From assembly GCA_003537695.1 (NCBI GenBank), contig DPRC01000127.1, positions 8,124 through 15,186 on the forward strand: a stretch of DNA of 7,063 bases, read 5' to 3'. The notes under the pieces were generated by a model. The model saw only the letters and a list, made by a program, of their open reading frames with translations, was not told the origin of the DNA and made no database searches. Position numbers and translations under genes: made by a program. This document shows positions 6,141-7,063 of the stretch, one piece after another; positions within the stretch are counted from its first letter, which is position 1, and every line of letters begins with the position of its first letter. This DNA is from Polaribacter sp. (GTDB lineage: Bacteria; Bacteroidota; Bacteroidia; Flavobacteriales; Flavobacteriaceae).

Positions 6141-7063
6141 ATGGCAGGAGGAAAAATGTCCGGAAGACAAAAGATGATTAACTTAATGTATCTTGTTTTC
6201 ATTGCAATGTTAGCAATGAATATGAGTAAAGAAGTCTTATCCGCTTTTGGTTTTGTAAATGAAAAGCTGACCGATAGTAATATTTCAACTACAGAAAAAA
6301 ATAATCAAGCATACGCAAATCTAGCAACAAAGGCCAGTGACCAGGCGGCAAAATTTGCTGATTTAAATGAGAAAGCTCTAAAGATTAAAACATATTCAGT
6401 AGCATTTTATAAGTATTTGGAAGTATTAAAAGATGCAATGACGGCAGAGATTGAGGATAAGGAAGATTATGAGGCCATGGATAAAGCCGTTTTTTTAGAT
6501 GAATACTTTTTTAAAGGAGATACATTTACTCCAGAAGGAGAAACATTTTTGGCTAAAATTAATGGGCACAGAATTTCGTTACTAGCAGTTTTAGGGGAAA
6601 ACACTCCTTTTGCTCCAGTAATTGCTAAAAGATTCTCAACAACAGACGAGACGAATAGAGATGGTAAAACAATTAAGTGGTTGGATTATAGGTTTAAAGG
6701 GTTTCCTTTAATAGCTTCTTTAACAAATCTAACACAGCTGCAGTCTGACATTAAAAATACAGAAGCAGATGTAATTTCTAGTTTATTAGGAGGCCAAATG
6801 GAAAGTGAAGTTTCTATGTCTAACTATAGTGGACTTGTTAAATTAGATAAAAATGCCTTTTATCCTGGAGATAAAGTAACAGGAACAGTAGTTTTAGGAA
6901 GATATGATCCCAACTTAAAACCAAGTAGAGTGATCTTAAATGGCAAAAAATATGATAATTTTAAAGACGGTAATGTTGTCTTAGATTTAAGAGCAAATAA
7001 TGTTGGTGAAAAGGATATCAATGGAACGATCTACTTTATGGAAAACGGGGAAGAAGTTCCCGT
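6141..7063 (+). CDS. gldM: GldM, T9SS/gliding motor shaft (partial, 3' end missing)
   Basis: Partner of GldL in the inner-membrane motor (PorM in Porphyromonas). A dimeric periplasmic shaft reaches up to the GldK-GldN ring and transmits motion. The frame is open for 307 codons and runs off the window; the family is about 510-520 residues. The N-terminus has the hallmark RQKMINLMYLVFIAMLAMNM: R9 precedes a single transmembrane helix (about 13-28), and K30 and E31 follow in MSKEVLSAFG. The conserved R9 matches the residue considered important in F. johnsoniae GldM. From about 36 to 225 is the helical first periplasmic domain. After that begins the first beta-rich domain (SGLVKLDKNAFYPGDKVTG and onward), cut before its end; the two distal domains are outside the window. 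The ATG at 6141 is preferred over the in-frame ATG at 6156 because it keeps the conserved MAGGK start. It lies 45 nt after gldL with no terminator between; gldN is expected next. Confidence 0.96.
   Translation, partial: MAGGKMSGRQKMINLMYLVFIAMLAMNMSKEVLSAFGFVNEKLTDSNISTTEKNNQAYANLATKASDQAAKFADLNEKALKIKTYSVAFYKYLEVLKDAMTAEIEDKEDYEAMDKAVFLDEYFFKGDTFTPEGETFLAKINGHRISLLAVLGENTPFAPVIAKRFSTTDETNRDGKTIKWLDYRFKGFPLIASLTNLTQLQSDIKNTEADVISSLLGGQMESEVSMSNYSGLVKLDKNAFYPGDKVTGTVVLGRYDPNLKPSRVILNGKKYDNFKDGNVVLDLRANNVGEKDINGTIYFMENGEEVP

Overview
The window is AT-rich DNA from a member of the Bacteroidota, almost certainly the Flavobacteriaceae. Three observations support this. It carries consecutive gldK-gldL-gldM genes of the type IX secretion/gliding machinery. 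It has promoter-like TAnnTTTG boxes instead of sigma70-type ones. The translation starts lack Shine-Dalgarno motifs and sit behind A/T-rich leaders. A marine flavobacterium is a reasonable guess, but the genus cannot be fixed from this stretch.

Layout, all genes on the + strand. Positions 1-229 are mostly non-coding: a possible 3' end of an upstream gene, a T-run, then three 9-nt A-tracts immediately upstream of a perfect TAnnTTTG box. Next is topA (230-2746), DNA topoisomerase I with an intact TOPRIM site and active-site tyrosine, no zinc-ribbon cysteines and a lysine-rich tail. It is followed by an arginase/formimidoylglutamase-fold protein (start reassigned to ATG 2786, end 3946) whose metal-binding motifs are visibly degraded. 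After a 103-nt gap come gldK (4050-5423), gldL (5454-6095) and the first 307 codons of gldM (from 6141, running off the window end).

The last three genes work together. GldL and GldM form the proton-motive-force-driven inner-membrane motor: GldL supplies two transmembrane helices and a cytoplasmic tail, and GldM one helix and a long periplasmic shaft. GldK is an outer-membrane-anchored periplasmic lipoprotein that forms a ring with GldN, whose gene is expected just downstream. The machine powers T9SS export and, in gliding species, surface adhesin movement. topA and the arginase-like gene are ordinary neighbours of this cluster in flavobacteria as far as I recall.

No mobile element, CRISPR array, RNA gene or wholly new system is visible. 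The most interesting item is the arginase-fold protein, which looks like a pseudoenzyme and is probably over-annotated as a formimidoylglutamase by homology.
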